Shown: positions 8,009 through 16,855, counted from the stretch's first letter. The stretch is 62,142 nt of DNA from an uncultured Clostridia bacterium (GCA_937907305.1 CALERQ010000194.1:1-62142), one strand, 5' to 3'. The notes: generated by a model not told the origin, from the letters alone. Program-made: numbers and translations.

Positions 8009-9460
8009 ATGGCACTGATGACTGGCGAACAGTATATCGAAAGCATTAAGAAGATCAAAATGGAGATCTATATGTTCGGTGAGAAGTACAGCAACCCCAC
8101 CGAAAGCCCCATCCTGCGTCCCTCCCTTAATTCCGTGCGGATGACCTATGACCTGGCCCAGATGCCCGAGTACGAGGACCTGATGACTGTGGTATCCCCC
8201 TACACCGGCACCCGCGTGAACCGCTTTACCCACATCCACCAGAGCACCGAGGACCTCATCAAGAAGGTAAAGATGCAGCGCCTGTGCGGCCAGAAGACCG
8301 CCGCCTGCTTCCAGCGCTGCGTGGGCATGGATGCCTTTAACGCGCTGTTCTCCACCACCTATGAGTGCGACAAGGCCCACGGTACCAACTATCACGAGAA
8401 CTTTGTGAAGTTTATGAAGTATGCCGCCGAAAACGACCTGACCGTAGACGGCGCCATGACCGACCCCAAGGGCGACCGCTCCCTGGCGCCCCATGCCCAG
8501 GTGGACCCCGATATGTTCCTGCATATCGTGGAGCGCCGCCCCGACGGTATCGTGGTCCGCGGCGCCAAGGCGCACCAGACCGGTATCTGCAACTCCCACG
8601 AGGTCATCGTAATGCCCACCCAGTCCATGGGTCCCGATGATAAGGACTACGCGGTATCCTTTGCCGTACCGCTGGATACCCCCGGTCTGTTCATGATCAT
8701 CGGCCGCCAGAGCTGCGATACCCGTAAGCTGGAAGGCACCACCCTGGATGTCGGCAACTCCGAGTTCGGCGGCGTGGAAGCCCTGACCATCTTTGACGAT
8801 GTATTTGTTCCCAATGACCGTATCTTCCTGTGCGGCGAGAACGAGTTTGCCGGGATGCTGGTAGAGCGCTTTGCCGGTTATCACCGCCAGAGCTACGGCG
8901 GCTGCAAGGTCGGCGTAGGCGATGTTCTGATCGGCGCCGCCGCCGTGGCCGCTGACTACAACGGCGCTGCCAAGGCCAGCCACATCAAGGATAAGCTCAT
9001 CGAGATGACCCACCTGAATGAGACCCTGTATTGCTGCGGTATCGCTTGCTCCGCCGAGGGCCATAAGACCGAGAGCGGCAACTACATCATCGACCTGCTG
9101 CTGGCCAATGTCTGCAAGCAGAATGTCACCCGCTTCCCCTATGAGATCGTTCGCCTGGCCGAGGATATCGCCGGCGGTCTGATGGTCACCGCTCCCTCCG
9201 AGAAGGATCTGCGCGACGAGAAGATCGGGCCGTACATCGATAAGTACCTGCGCGGCGTGGCCACCGTTTCCACCGAAAACCGCATGAAGATCCTGCGCCT
9301 CATCGAAAACCTGGCCCTGGGTACCGCGGCCGTTGGCTACCGTACCGAATCCATGCACGGCGCCGGTTCTCCCCAGGCCCAGCGCATCATGATAAGCCGC
9401 CAGGGCAACCTGAACGCCAAGAAGGAGCTGGCCAAGGCCATCGCCCATATTGAAGAATAA
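8009..9460 (+). CDS. abfD: 4-hydroxybutyryl-CoA dehydratase / vinylacetyl-CoA delta-isomerase
   Basis: Radical flavoenzyme that dehydrates 4-hydroxybutyryl-CoA to crotonyl-CoA using FAD and an unusual [4Fe-4S] cluster. The cluster ligands known from the Clostridium aminobutyricum enzyme are all visible: Cys100 and Cys104 in CFQRC, and His292 and Cys299 in HRQSYGGC. At 483 residues it is full length for the family. The ATG follows AGAAAGGATG. The gene is strongly codon-biased, consistent with a major catabolic enzyme. An Nfu-like Fe-S carrier gene follows, which could serve cluster assembly. The enzyme is expected to be oxygen-sensitive and marks the window as coming from a strict anaerobe. 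Confidence 0.97.
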   Translation: MALMTGEQYIESIKKIKMEIYMFGEKYSNPTESPILRPSLNSVRMTYDLAQMPEYEDLMTVVSPYTGTRVNRFTHIHQSTEDLIKKVKMQRLCGQKTAACFQRCVGMDAFNALFSTTYECDKAHGTNYHENFVKFMKYAAENDLTVDGAMTDPKGDRSLAPHAQVDPDMFLHIVERRPDGIVVRGAKAHQTGICNSHEVIVMPTQSMGPDDKDYAVSFAVPLDTPGLFMIIGRQSCDTRKLEGTTLDVGNSEFGGVEALTIFDDVFVPNDRIFLCGENEFAGMLVERFAGYHRQSYGGCKVGVGDVLIGAAAVAADYNGAAKASHIKDKLIEMTHLNETLYCCGIACSAEGHKTESGNYIIDLLLANVCKQNVTRFPYEIVRLAEDIAGGLMVTAPSEKDLRDEKIGPYIDKYLRGVATVSTENRMKILRLIENLALGTAAVGYRTESMHGAGSPQAQRIMISRQGNLNAKKELAKAIAHIEE

Positions 9461-9487
9461 CCTCCTCATAGAATAACCCCTTTATCT

Positions 9488-9546
9488 CCCCGCGGGGCAG
9501 GGCACAGGGCGCTGTGCCCCGGCTCTGCCCCGCCCCCTTTGCGGGG
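9488..9546 (+). promoter_or_regulatory. Nested intercistronic hairpin
   Basis: Outer arms CCCCGC (9488-9493) and GCGGGG (9541-9546) enclose GGGGCAG/CTGCCCC (9494-9500, 9525-9531) and GGCACAG/CTGTGCC (9501-9507, 9512-9518) with a 4-base loop. There is no T-run after it, so it probably tunes the steep drop in expression between the dehydratase and the nfu-like gene by RNA processing rather than ending transcription. Confidence 0.55.
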
Positions 9547-9578
9547 GAAAACCAAAGACCCAAGGAGAGATGCAAACC

Positions 9579-9869
9579 ATGCTGGAACGGATCGAACAGG
9601 TTCTGGATGAAAAAGTACGCCCCGCCCTGCGCACCCACGATGGCGACATCCAGGTGGTGCGGGTGGAGGACGGTGTTTTGTACTTCCGTATGCTGGGGCA
9701 ATGCAGCAACTGTCCCTCCGCGGTGGTAACGGCCGAGGAGCTGGTGGCCCCGCCGATACTGGAGGCGATACCGGAGCTGCGGCAGGTGGTGCTGGATACC
9801 ACCGTAAGCGATGAGCTGTGGCAGGACGCCATGGAGCTGCTGCGGCGGCGCCACGCCGGAGAAGCGTGA
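9579..9869 (+). CDS. Nfu-like Fe-S scaffold protein
   Basis: A stand-alone NifU C-terminal (Nfu) domain of 96 residues with the hallmark CxxC (CSNC in GQCSNCPSA, about residues 47-50) that holds a labile [4Fe-4S] cluster for delivery to apo-enzymes. I chose the ATG at 9579, ten bases after AGGAGA, over one at 9570 that sits almost on the ribosome binding site. Lying between the Fe-S dehydratase and its CoA-transferase, it probably helps build the dehydratase cluster; that is inferred. The last third (ELRQVVLDTTVSDELW) is more divergent than usual. Confidence 0.88.
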   Translation: MLERIEQVLDEKVRPALRTHDGDIQVVRVEDGVLYFRMLGQCSNCPSAVVTAEELVAPPILEAIPELRQVVLDTTVSDELWQDAMELLRRRHAGEA

Positions 9870-10132
9870 GAATAGGCGTAAAGTACTGTGGGGGCTGCAA
9901 CCCACGCTATGACCGGGTGGCCGCGGTAAAGGAGCTGCAACAGCGGCACCCCGAATGGAAGATAGAGCCCGCCGGAGAGGGCGGGCAGGAGTACATCCTG
10001 GTGGTGTGCGGCTGTACCGCCGTGTGCGCGGGCCATACCCAGCTGGAGGCCACCAAACACAAATTTGTCATTAACAGCAGGGAGCAGCTTGCGGCTGCCT
10101 GCGAAGCGATAATAAAAGAAAACGAGGTGTAA
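9866..10132 (+). CDS. Small Cys-motif protein of the 4-hydroxybutyrate operon
   Basis: An 88-residue protein beginning at a GTG (9866) that overlaps the nfu-like stop as GTGA, with GGAGAAGC just upstream. It carries CGGC near the N-terminus (YCGGCNPRYDR) and a second cluster, CGCTAVC, near residue 50. These four or five cysteines could bind a metal or Fe-S cluster or work in thiol exchange. Translational coupling to the Nfu-like protein and a 2-base gap to the CoA-transferase tie it to the pathway. I do not recognise a characterised family. Confidence 0.8.
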   Translation: MRIGVKYCGGCNPRYDRVAAVKELQQRHPEWKIEPAGEGGQEYILVVCGCTAVCAGHTQLEATKHKFVINSREQLAAACEAIIKENEV

Positions 10133-10134
10133 CA

Positions 10135-11436
10135 ATGGAGGATTGGAGAACTCTGTATCAGCAGAAGCTGACCACGGCCGAGGAGGCGGTAAAGCATATT
10201 AAATCCGGCGACCGGGTGGTGGTGACCCACGCCACCGGCGAGCCCATCCTGCTGACCGACGCGATGGTAGCCAATGCCGAGCAGTACGAGAATGTGGAAG
10301 TGGTGCACATGGTGGCCATGGGCAAGGCCGAATACTGCCTGCCCGAAAATTCCAAGCACTTCCGCCATAACAGCCTGTTCCTGGGCGGCAGCACCCGCAA
10401 GGCCATAGAGGAGGGCCGGGGCGACTTTACCCCCGTGTTCTTCAGCGAGATCCCGGAGCTGTTCCGCACCACGCTGCACCCCAATGTAGTGCTGCTGCAC
10501 CTGAGCACCCCTGATGAGCACGGCTATTGCAGCTTTGGCGTTTCCTGCGACTACACCAAGCCTGCCGCCGAGTGCGCCGACCTGCTGATCGCGCAGATCA
10601 ACCCCAAGATGCCCCGTACCATGGGCGACAGCTTTATCCATGTGAGCAAGCTGGATTACATTGTGGAGCAGGAGACCGACCTTATCGAGCTGGCCCCGCC
10701 CCATATCGGCGAGGTGGAGCGCGCCATCGGCGAGAACATCGCCTCCCTGGTGAAAGACGGCGACTGCCTGCAGCTGGGCATCGGCGCCATTCCCGATGCG
10801 GTGCTCCTGTTCCTGAAGGATAAGAAGGACCTGGGCATCCATTCCGAGATGTTCAGCGACGGCGTGGTGGAGCTGGTAGAGGCCGGCGTCATCACCAACG
10901 CGAAGAAGAATATTCATAAGGGCAAGAGCGTGGCGACCTTCCTGATGGGTACCCGCCGCCTGTATGACTATGTGGATAACAACCCCGAAGTGGCCATGAT
11001 GCCGGTGGACTATGTCAATGATCCCCGTGTCATCTGCCAGAACGATAACCTTGTTTCCATCAATTCCTGTGTGCAGGTGGACCTGATGGGCCAGGTGGTT
11101 TCCACCTGCGTGGGCCTGCGGCAGATCAGCGGCGTGGGCGGCCAGGTAGACTTTGTCCGCGGCGCCAATATGAGCCGGGGCGGCCGCACCATTATGGCCA
11201 TGCCCAGCACCGCCGCCAAGGGCACCATTTCCAAGATCGTTCCCCTGATCGATGAGGGCGCGGCCGTGACCACCAGCCGCTACGATGTGAACTATGTGGT
11301 GACCGAGTACGGCATTGCCCAGCTGAAGGGCAAGACCCTGCGCGAGCGCGCCAGAGAGCTTATCAAGATCGCGCATCCCGATTTCAGGGAGGGGCTCATC
11401 AAGGTATACGAGGAGCGCTTCCACGCGAAGTTCTGA
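10135..11436 (+). CDS. abfT: 4-hydroxybutyrate CoA-transferase
   Basis: Family I CoA-transferase (acetyl-CoA hydrolase/transferase fold) of 433 residues. It moves CoA from acetyl-CoA or another acyl-CoA to 4-hydroxybutyrate, feeding the dehydratase. The catalytic glutamate is Glu238 in HSEMFSDG, the same position as in the C. aminobutyricum enzyme; GIGAIPDAV precedes it and GGQVDFVRGA forms the C-terminal CoA-binding loop. AACGAGGTG supplies the ribosome binding site. It completes the 4hbD-abfD-abfT set. Confidence 0.95.
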   Translation: MEDWRTLYQQKLTTAEEAVKHIKSGDRVVVTHATGEPILLTDAMVANAEQYENVEVVHMVAMGKAEYCLPENSKHFRHNSLFLGGSTRKAIEEGRGDFTPVFFSEIPELFRTTLHPNVVLLHLSTPDEHGYCSFGVSCDYTKPAAECADLLIAQINPKMPRTMGDSFIHVSKLDYIVEQETDLIELAPPHIGEVERAIGENIASLVKDGDCLQLGIGAIPDAVLLFLKDKKDLGIHSEMFSDGVVELVEAGVITNAKKNIHKGKSVATFLMGTRRLYDYVDNNPEVAMMPVDYVNDPRVICQNDNLVSINSCVQVDLMGQVVSTCVGLRQISGVGGQVDFVRGANMSRGGRTIMAMPSTAAKGTISKIVPLIDEGAAVTTSRYDVNYVVTEYGIAQLKGKTLRERARELIKIAHPDFREGLIKVYEERFHAKF

Positions 11437-11468
11437 TTGATTTTCTCTTCATTTTCATTTTCCCCTTT

Positions 11469-11511
11469 GCGGAAAGGAGGACAATGCCAGCCCCATTGTC
11501 CTCCTTTCTGC
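11469..11511 (+). promoter_or_regulatory. Intercistronic hairpin
   Basis: GCGGAAAGGAGGACAATG (11469-11486) pairs with CATTGTCCTCCTTTCTGC (11494-11511) with one mismatch and a 7-base loop. The left arm contains an AGGAGG-like sequence followed by ATG but no open frame of note. It lacks a T-run and separates the CoA-transferase from the permease gene. Confidence 0.6.
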
Positions 11512-11563
11512 ACATTGGGAAGAGGGGAAGCCATACTGACCGATAAGAGAGGAGAACACTGCC

Positions 11564-12865
11564 ATGAGTGAGGTAGCATTAAGCGGGTTGGGAATCCTGC
11601 TGGCGCTGTGCGGCATGACCGTACTGATCTTCCGGCGGGTCTCGCCCATTATAGTGGGGCCGCTGGCGGCGCTGCTGGTAACGGTAATGAGCGGGCTGCC
11701 GGTGCTGGATTCGGTGACCGGGGTATATGTAGCGGGCGTCGGCTCCTTCTTTGTTTCCTACTTTATGATCTTCCTGCTGGGGAACATCCTGGGCAGCCTG
11801 TACCAGATCAGCGGGGCGGCGGCCAAGATAGGCGAAACGGTGGTGCGGTGGTTCGGCGCCAAAAACTGCATGGTGGCGTGCCTGATCTCGGCGGCGCTGC
11901 TGAGCTACGGCGGCATCAACAGCTTTGTTATCATCTTTGCCATTTACCCCATCGCGCTCAAGCTCTTTGAGGAGGCGGATCTGCCCACCTACATGCTGCC
12001 GGGCATTGTGTGCGGCGGCATGTGGACCTTTGCGATGACCGGGCCCTTTTCACCGCAGATCTGCAATATCGTTTCGATGCAGAGCCTGGGTACCCCCTCC
12101 TACGCCGGACTGATCCCCGGCTTGGCGGCTTCGGTCGTCATGGCGGTGCTTATTGTGTGGTACATGAACCGCCAGGCGAAGAAAGCAAAGGGACGGGGCG
12201 AGCACTTTACCCCGCCGGAGGGCGGTGTGCGCCAGCATGAGGGGCCCACTCCCGGCGCCGTGGTCAGCTTTATCCCGCTGACAGCTGTTATCGTGCTTTT
12301 TAATGTGACAAAGATCGGCATTGTGGCGTGCCTGCTCATCGGCATTGTGCTGTCGCTGGGGCTTTTCCGGCGCAGCATTCCATGGAGAGAGATGCTCTCC
12401 ACCATGAACCAGGCGGCGGGCAGCTCCGTGACGGTCATCATCAATACCGCTACCATCGTGGGCTTTGGCGCGGTGGCCAAGGTGACCCCCTTCTATGCCT
12501 GGGCGGTGGAGCTGCTGGAGGCTTCCACCGCGAACCCCTATGTGGTGGCCGCCGTGGGCAGCAATATTTTCGCCTGCATCCTCGGCTCCTCCTCCGGCGG
12601 GCTGACGCTGATGTATACCTCGCTGAGGGATATCTTCCTGAGCTACGCGGGGCAGGGGTACAGTCTGGAATTTATCCACCGGCTTTGCTCGCTCGGCTCC
12701 GGGGGGCTGGATTCCATGCCGTGGAACGGCTCCATCGTTTCGGTGTTCGGCATCTGCCACACCACCCACAAGGCCAGCTATAAGTATAACTTTGTGACCT
12801 GCGCGGTGATCCCGGTGCTGTGTACCTTCCTCATCGCGCTGCCCATCTGCATCTGGCTGGGCTGA
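11564..12865 (+). CDS. GntP-family organic acid permease
   Basis: A 433-residue protein with about twelve membrane segments and the gene context and loops of the GntP/gluconate and D-beta-hydroxybutyrate permease family (SYGGINSFVIIFAIYPIA near 110, MPWNG and THKASYKY near the C-terminus). It would move a hydroxy-acid with protons across the membrane. AGAGGAGAA precedes the ATG. Placed after the 4-hydroxybutyrate CoA-transferase and before a crotonase, it probably imports 3- or 4-hydroxybutyrate or exports a product; the substrate is inferred. Confidence 0.85.
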   Translation: MSEVALSGLGILLALCGMTVLIFRRVSPIIVGPLAALLVTVMSGLPVLDSVTGVYVAGVGSFFVSYFMIFLLGNILGSLYQISGAAAKIGETVVRWFGAKNCMVACLISAALLSYGGINSFVIIFAIYPIALKLFEEADLPTYMLPGIVCGGMWTFAMTGPFSPQICNIVSMQSLGTPSYAGLIPGLAASVVMAVLIVWYMNRQAKKAKGRGEHFTPPEGGVRQHEGPTPGAVVSFIPLTAVIVLFNVTKIGIVACLLIGIVLSLGLFRRSIPWREMLSTMNQAAGSSVTVIINTATIVGFGAVAKVTPFYAWAVELLEASTANPYVVAAVGSNIFACILGSSSGGLTLMYTSLRDIFLSYAGQGYSLEFIHRLCSLGSGGLDSMPWNGSIVSVFGICHTTHKASYKYNFVTCAVIPVLCTFLIALPICIWLG

Positions 12866-12884
12866 TAGAAGAAGGAGAAAACCC

Positions 12885-13655
12885 ATGAAAACGATACTGA
12901 CCATGCCCAGCCCCGAGCTGGCCCTGCTGACGATGACGGGGGAGGGCAAGCCCTTTGTGCTGAACCGCCGCACCATGGCGGAGCTGGAAGCCCTGCTGGA
13001 TGAGGTGCGCCGCCGTGCCCCCCGGGCCCTGGTACTCACCGGGGAGGGGAGGTTCTTCTGCGCCGGGGCGGATATACGGGAAATGGCGGCCATGGAGGGC
13101 CGGGAGCTGTATGACTGGGCACTGCTGGGCAGCCGCCTGAACACCCACCTGGAGCAGCTGCCGATGCCGGTACTGGCCGCGGTGAACGGCCTGGCGCTGG
13201 GCGGCGGCTGTGAGCTGGCCCTGGCGTGCGACCTGCGGCTGGCCTCCATGGGGGCGGGCTTTGCGGTGCCGGAGGTGACCCTGGGCACCATATGCGGGGC
13301 GGGCGGCACCCAGCGGCTGCCCCGGCTTATAGGCGAAACGCGGGCCAAGGAAATGATTTTTACCGGGCGGAAAATCCCCGCCGAAACGGCCCGGGAATGG
13401 GGCCTGGTAAACGGTATTTACACCGCCGGCAGCCTGCTGGAGGAAACGCTGAACCTGGCGGAGGAGATTGCCCAGAACAGCCCCTACGCCGTGACCCGCG
13501 CCAAGCGGAGCATCAACGGCGGACGGGAAATGCTGCTGGAGGAAGCGTTGGAGTGGGAACGGAGCCTCTTTGGCGAATGCGGCGAAAGCCGGGACCGCAA
13601 AGAGGGTATGACGGCCTTCCTGGAAAAACGGCCCCGGATATTTACCGGGGAATGA
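12885..13655 (+). CDS. Enoyl-CoA hydratase/isomerase (crotonase family)
   Basis: 256 residues with the crotonase oxyanion-hole and catalytic motifs: CAGADIREM, ALGGGCELALACD with the first catalytic Glu, and PEVTLGTICGAGGTQRLPR with the second. The usual IPGAGG reads ICGAGG here, a minor change. It hydrates crotonyl-CoA to 3-hydroxybutyryl-CoA or the reverse, linking the 4-hydroxybutyrate branch with the acetyl-CoA butyrate pathway. AAGGAG lies upstream of the ATG, 19 bases after the permease stop. Confidence 0.93.
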   Translation: MKTILTMPSPELALLTMTGEGKPFVLNRRTMAELEALLDEVRRRAPRALVLTGEGRFFCAGADIREMAAMEGRELYDWALLGSRLNTHLEQLPMPVLAAVNGLALGGGCELALACDLRLASMGAGFAVPEVTLGTICGAGGTQRLPRLIGETRAKEMIFTGRKIPAETAREWGLVNGIYTAGSLLEETLNLAEEIAQNSPYAVTRAKRSINGGREMLLEEALEWERSLFGECGESRDRKEGMTAFLEKRPRIFTGE

Positions 13656-13668
13656 GAGGGGAGAGAGC

Positions 13669-15216
13669 ATGGCAAAGGTGATCTCGGCCGCCGAGGCTGC
13701 CGCCCTGATCGGGGACGGCATGACGGTGGCGGTGGATGGCTTTATCGGCTTTTCGCTGGCGGAGGATATCCTGTGTGAGATGGAGGAGCGCTTCCTGCGG
13801 GAGGGGCACCCCCGTGACCTGCGGCTGGTGAATGTGGCGGGCCTGGGCGGCGATGGCCGCCGCCGGGGGATCAATCATTTTGCGCACCGGGGGATGCTCT
13901 CCCGGCTTTTGTGCAGCAACCTCAGCCTGGCCAATGCCATTTACCCCCACATCAGCGCGGGGGATTTCGCGCTGTTTATGGCCCCGCAGGGGGTCATGTC
14001 CCACATGATGCGGGCCATTGCCGGGAAAAAACCGGGGGTACTGACCTCCGTGGGGCTCAGGACCTTTGTGGACCCGCGCCGGGATGGCTGCCGCATGAAC
14101 CAAAAGGCCTGGGAAAGCGGCGAGGAAGTGGTGCAGCTGGTGGAGCTGGCCGGGCAGGAGCAGCTCTTTTTCCCGGCGTTCCCGCTGGATGCCTGTATCA
14201 TCAAGGGGAGCACCGCCGATGCCGATGGGAACATCAGCATGGAAAAGGAGGCTTTCCTGCTGGAGCAGTACGAGATGGCCGCCGCCGCCCACAACAGCGG
14301 CGGGCTGGTGCTGGCCCAGGTGGATCAGCTGGTCCCCGCCCACACCATGAACGCCAAGGATGTAGTGGTGCCGGGTTGCCTGGTGGATTACATCGTGGTG
14401 GGGCGGGAGGAAAACTCCCGGCAGCAGTTTGTTACCGAGGAGCGCTGGGTGGAGGCCTTTACCGGCGGGGTGCGCATCCCGCTGGAGGAGCTTTCGCCCA
14501 TCCCGCTGAGCATCAAAAAGGTGATGGCCCGGCGGGCGGCCGCGGAGATCACCGATGGGGACTTTGTCAATTTCGGCATCGGGGTGCCTACCCTCATCAC
14601 CAATGTACTGACCGAGCAGAAGCGGCTGGAGCGGGTGACGCTCAGCATTGAATCCGGGACGATAGGCGGGGCGCCGCAGGGCGGCCTGCTGACCGGCGCC
14701 GCCTACAATGCCGATGCCATGATAAAGCAGCCGGATATTTTTGACCTGTATGATGGCGGCGGCATTGATGTGGCGTGTCTGGGCGGGGCGGAATTTGATC
14801 GGCTGGGCAATGTGAATGTCAGCCGCTTTGGGGAGAAGATCCCCGGGCCCGGCGGGTTCATCAATATTACCCAGTGCGCCAAAAAGGTGTGCTTTTTGGG
14901 CAGCTTTACCGCCGGGGAAAGCGAGATCCGGCTGGAAGGCGGCCGGCTGCGTATCATAAAGGACGGCGGCATCCGCAAGTTCCGGCAGGCGGTGGGGCAT
15001 ATCACCTTTTCCGGGGAGTATTCCAACCAGAAAGGCGGCCAGCAGGTGCTGTATATCACCGAGCGCGCGGTGTTCCGCCTGACGACGGAGGGCCTGCTGC
15101 TGACCGAAATAGCCCCCGGCGCGGATATCCGGCGGGATATTCTGGAAAAGATGGAATTTACCCCGATGATCGCCCCCGACCTGCGGGAAATGGATACGGC
15201 GCTTTTTGCCGAGTGA
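13669..15216 (+). CDS. Fused alpha-beta acyl-CoA:carboxylate CoA-transferase
   Basis: A 515-residue family I CoA-transferase with both halves in one chain, like propionate CoA-transferase/YdiF. The N-terminal half has the GFIGFSLAEDI and AGDFALFMAPQG region; the C-terminal half carries the active glutamate in SIESGTIGGAP (about residue 325) and GGIDVACLGGAEFD. Likely reaction: exchange of CoA between butyryl-, crotonyl- or hydroxybutyryl-CoA and acetate. GAGGGGAGAG precedes the ATG. It is in an operon with the crotonase and the flavodoxin/ferredoxin gene (7-base gap). Confidence 0.92.
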   Translation: MAKVISAAEAAALIGDGMTVAVDGFIGFSLAEDILCEMEERFLREGHPRDLRLVNVAGLGGDGRRRGINHFAHRGMLSRLLCSNLSLANAIYPHISAGDFALFMAPQGVMSHMMRAIAGKKPGVLTSVGLRTFVDPRRDGCRMNQKAWESGEEVVQLVELAGQEQLFFPAFPLDACIIKGSTADADGNISMEKEAFLLEQYEMAAAAHNSGGLVLAQVDQLVPAHTMNAKDVVVPGCLVDYIVVGREENSRQQFVTEERWVEAFTGGVRIPLEELSPIPLSIKKVMARRAAAEITDGDFVNFGIGVPTLITNVLTEQKRLERVTLSIESGTIGGAPQGGLLTGAAYNADAMIKQPDIFDLYDGGGIDVACLGGAEFDRLGNVNVSRFGEKIPGPGGFINITQCAKKVCFLGSFTAGESEIRLEGGRLRIIKDGGIRKFRQAVGHITFSGEYSNQKGGQQVLYITERAVFRLTTEGLLLTEIAPGADIRRDILEKMEFTPMIAPDLREMDTALFAE

Positions 15217-15223
15217 GGGAACT

Positions 15224-16051
15224 ATGCGGTTTGAAAATGTGTGGGCGGTGTACTTTAGTGCCTGCGGCAGTACCCGGCGGGTGCTGCGGCGGATGGCCGA
15301 AGCGGCCGGGGAAGCGCTGGCCCTGCCGGTGCGGGAGCTGGACTACACCCTGCCCCCGGCACGGGAGCGGGACTATGCCTTCAATGAGAAGGACCTGATA
15401 TTCTGGGGGAGCCCGACCTACGCGGGGCGGCTGCCCAATGTGCTGCTGCCTTTTTTGCGGGGGCACTTTACCGGCGGGGGCGCGGCGGCCGTGGCGGTGG
15501 TGCTGTACGGCAACCGCGGCTATGATGACGCCCTGAAGGAGCTGTGTGAGGTTCTGGCCGGGAACGGCTTTTGCCCGGCGGGGGCCGCGGCGCTGGTAGC
15601 GGAGCACGCCTTTGCCCCGGCGCTGGCCTATGGCCGCCCCAATGCCGGGGACATGGCCGAAATAACGGCATTTGCCCGGCAGACGGCGCTGGCGCTGCAA
15701 AGGACCGGATGCCCCCAGCCGGTAGTGGTGCCGGGCCGGGAGCCCATTGGGCCCTACTACACCCCGCTGGGGCTGGATGGGGAACCGGCGCGCTTTTTGA
15801 AAGCGAAGCCGGTGACCAACCCCGAAAAATGCACCCGATGCGGCAGGTGCGCCACCCTGTGCCCCATGGGGTCCATCCCAAGGGAGACCCCGCAGGAATG
15901 CGGCGGCATCTGCATCAAGTGCCAGGCCTGCGTAAAGGGATGCCCCGCCGGGGCCAAATATTTCGCCGACGCGGCGTTTTGTTCCCACCGTGCCATGCTG
16001 GAGCAGACCTATACCAAAAGGCGGGAGAACGAATTCTTCCCGCCCCTGTGA
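15224..16051 (+). CDS. EFR1-family flavodoxin/ferredoxin fusion protein
   Basis: 275 residues: an N-terminal flavodoxin-like domain (FSACGSTRRVLRRM phosphate loop, GSPTYAGRLPN) and a C-terminal 2x[4Fe-4S] domain with CTRCGRCATLCPMG and CIKCQACVKGCPAG (about residues 205-250). It is expected to carry electrons in the cytoplasm, perhaps to the radical dehydratase or another flavoenzyme. I chose the ATG at 15224, preceded by GAGGGA; an upstream in-frame ATG would overlap the CoA-transferase and has no binding site. It is the last gene of the operon, before a strong terminator. Confidence 0.9.
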   Translation: MRFENVWAVYFSACGSTRRVLRRMAEAAGEALALPVRELDYTLPPARERDYAFNEKDLIFWGSPTYAGRLPNVLLPFLRGHFTGGGAAAVAVVLYGNRGYDDALKELCEVLAGNGFCPAGAAALVAEHAFAPALAYGRPNAGDMAEITAFARQTALALQRTGCPQPVVVPGREPIGPYYTPLGLDGEPARFLKAKPVTNPEKCTRCGRCATLCPMGSIPRETPQECGGICIKCQACVKGCPAGAKYFADAAFCSHRAMLEQTYTKRRENEFFPPL

Positions 16052-16062
16052 TGAATATAGAA

Positions 16063-16106
16063 TCCCCTGTCCAGACCCACGCGGGCGGACAGGGGAATTT
16101 TTTTAT
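16063..16106. terminator. Bidirectional terminator
   Basis: TCCCCTGTCC (16063-16072) pairs with GGACAGGGGA (16087-16096) and is followed by TTTTTTTATT. It ends the 4-hydroxybutyrate operon on the plus strand and overlaps the 3' end of the response regulator gene on the minus strand. Confidence 0.85.
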
Positions 16107-16855
16107 TCTTCGGTTTCCTCAGTGGCATCCGGCTCCAGCGGTTCGGTGCCTTCGCCCTCCGCCAGGCGGTAGCCCACGCCCACCTCGGTAAAGAGGTACC
16201 GGGGTTCTTCGGGGTTCGGCTCCAGCTTGCGGCGGAGATTGGCCATATGGACCCGCAGCAGCTTGTTATCCCGGGGATTGGCCGCGGGGCCCCACAGCTC
16301 CCGCAGCATCTGCTGGTAGGTAAGCACCCGCCCGGCATAGCGGCCTAGCAGCGCCAGAATTTTGAATTCGCTGGGGGTCAGGCCGGCATCCTCGCCCTCC
16401 AGGTAGGCCCGGTGCTTATTGTAGTCGATGACGAGATCCCCCACGATGTACTGGCCCTCCCGCAGCTCCTCGCCGCCGCAGGCTTTGCGGGTGTGGCGCA
16501 GCGCCGTGCGGATGCGCGCCAGCAGCTCCACGGTGCCAAAGGGCTTGGTGAGGTAATCATCCGCGCCAAGATCCAGCGCGCTGGCCTTGTCATCCTCGGT
16601 CATGCGGGCCGAAATGACAATGATGGGGACGCTGCTCCATTTGCGGATGCTCTGAATGATGCCGACGCCATCCATATCGGGCAGGCCCAGGTCCAGCAGG
16701 ATGCAATCGGGACAGTGGGAGGCCGCCAGCGCCAGCGCCGAACTGCCATCCCCCACGGCGACGGTATCATAGCCCGCGCTGCTCAGGGTGCTTTGCAGGT
16801 AGTGCCGGATGCCGGCATCGTCCTCTACGATCATGATCTTATCACAGTGTTTCAT
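16103..16855 (-). CDS. KdpE-like OmpR-family response regulator
   Basis: 250 residues: receiver domain with the phospho-acceptor Asp in ILLDLGLPDMDG, the acidic pair IVEDDAG near the start and the conserved Lys in DDYLTKPF, then a winged-helix DNA-binding domain (LTPSEFKILALL, RVHMANLRRKLE, GVGYRLAEG). Similar to KdpE. The ATG overlaps the kinase stop as ATGA, with GAGGAGGAA upstream, so translation is coupled. A Glu/Thr-rich tail after GYRLAEGE is unusual. No kdpFABC potassium pump genes are in the window. Confidence 0.92.
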   Translation of the reverse strand: MKHCDKIMIVEDDAGIRHYLQSTLSSAGYDTVAVGDGSSALALAASHCPDCILLDLGLPDMDGVGIIQSIRKWSSVPIIVISARMTEDDKASALDLGADDYLTKPFGTVELLARIRTALRHTRKACGGEELREGQYIVGDLVIDYNKHRAYLEGEDAGLTPSEFKILALLGRYAGRVLTYQQMLRELWGPAANPRDNKLLRVHMANLRRKLEPNPEEPRYLFTEVGVGYRLAEGEGTEPLEPDATEETEE

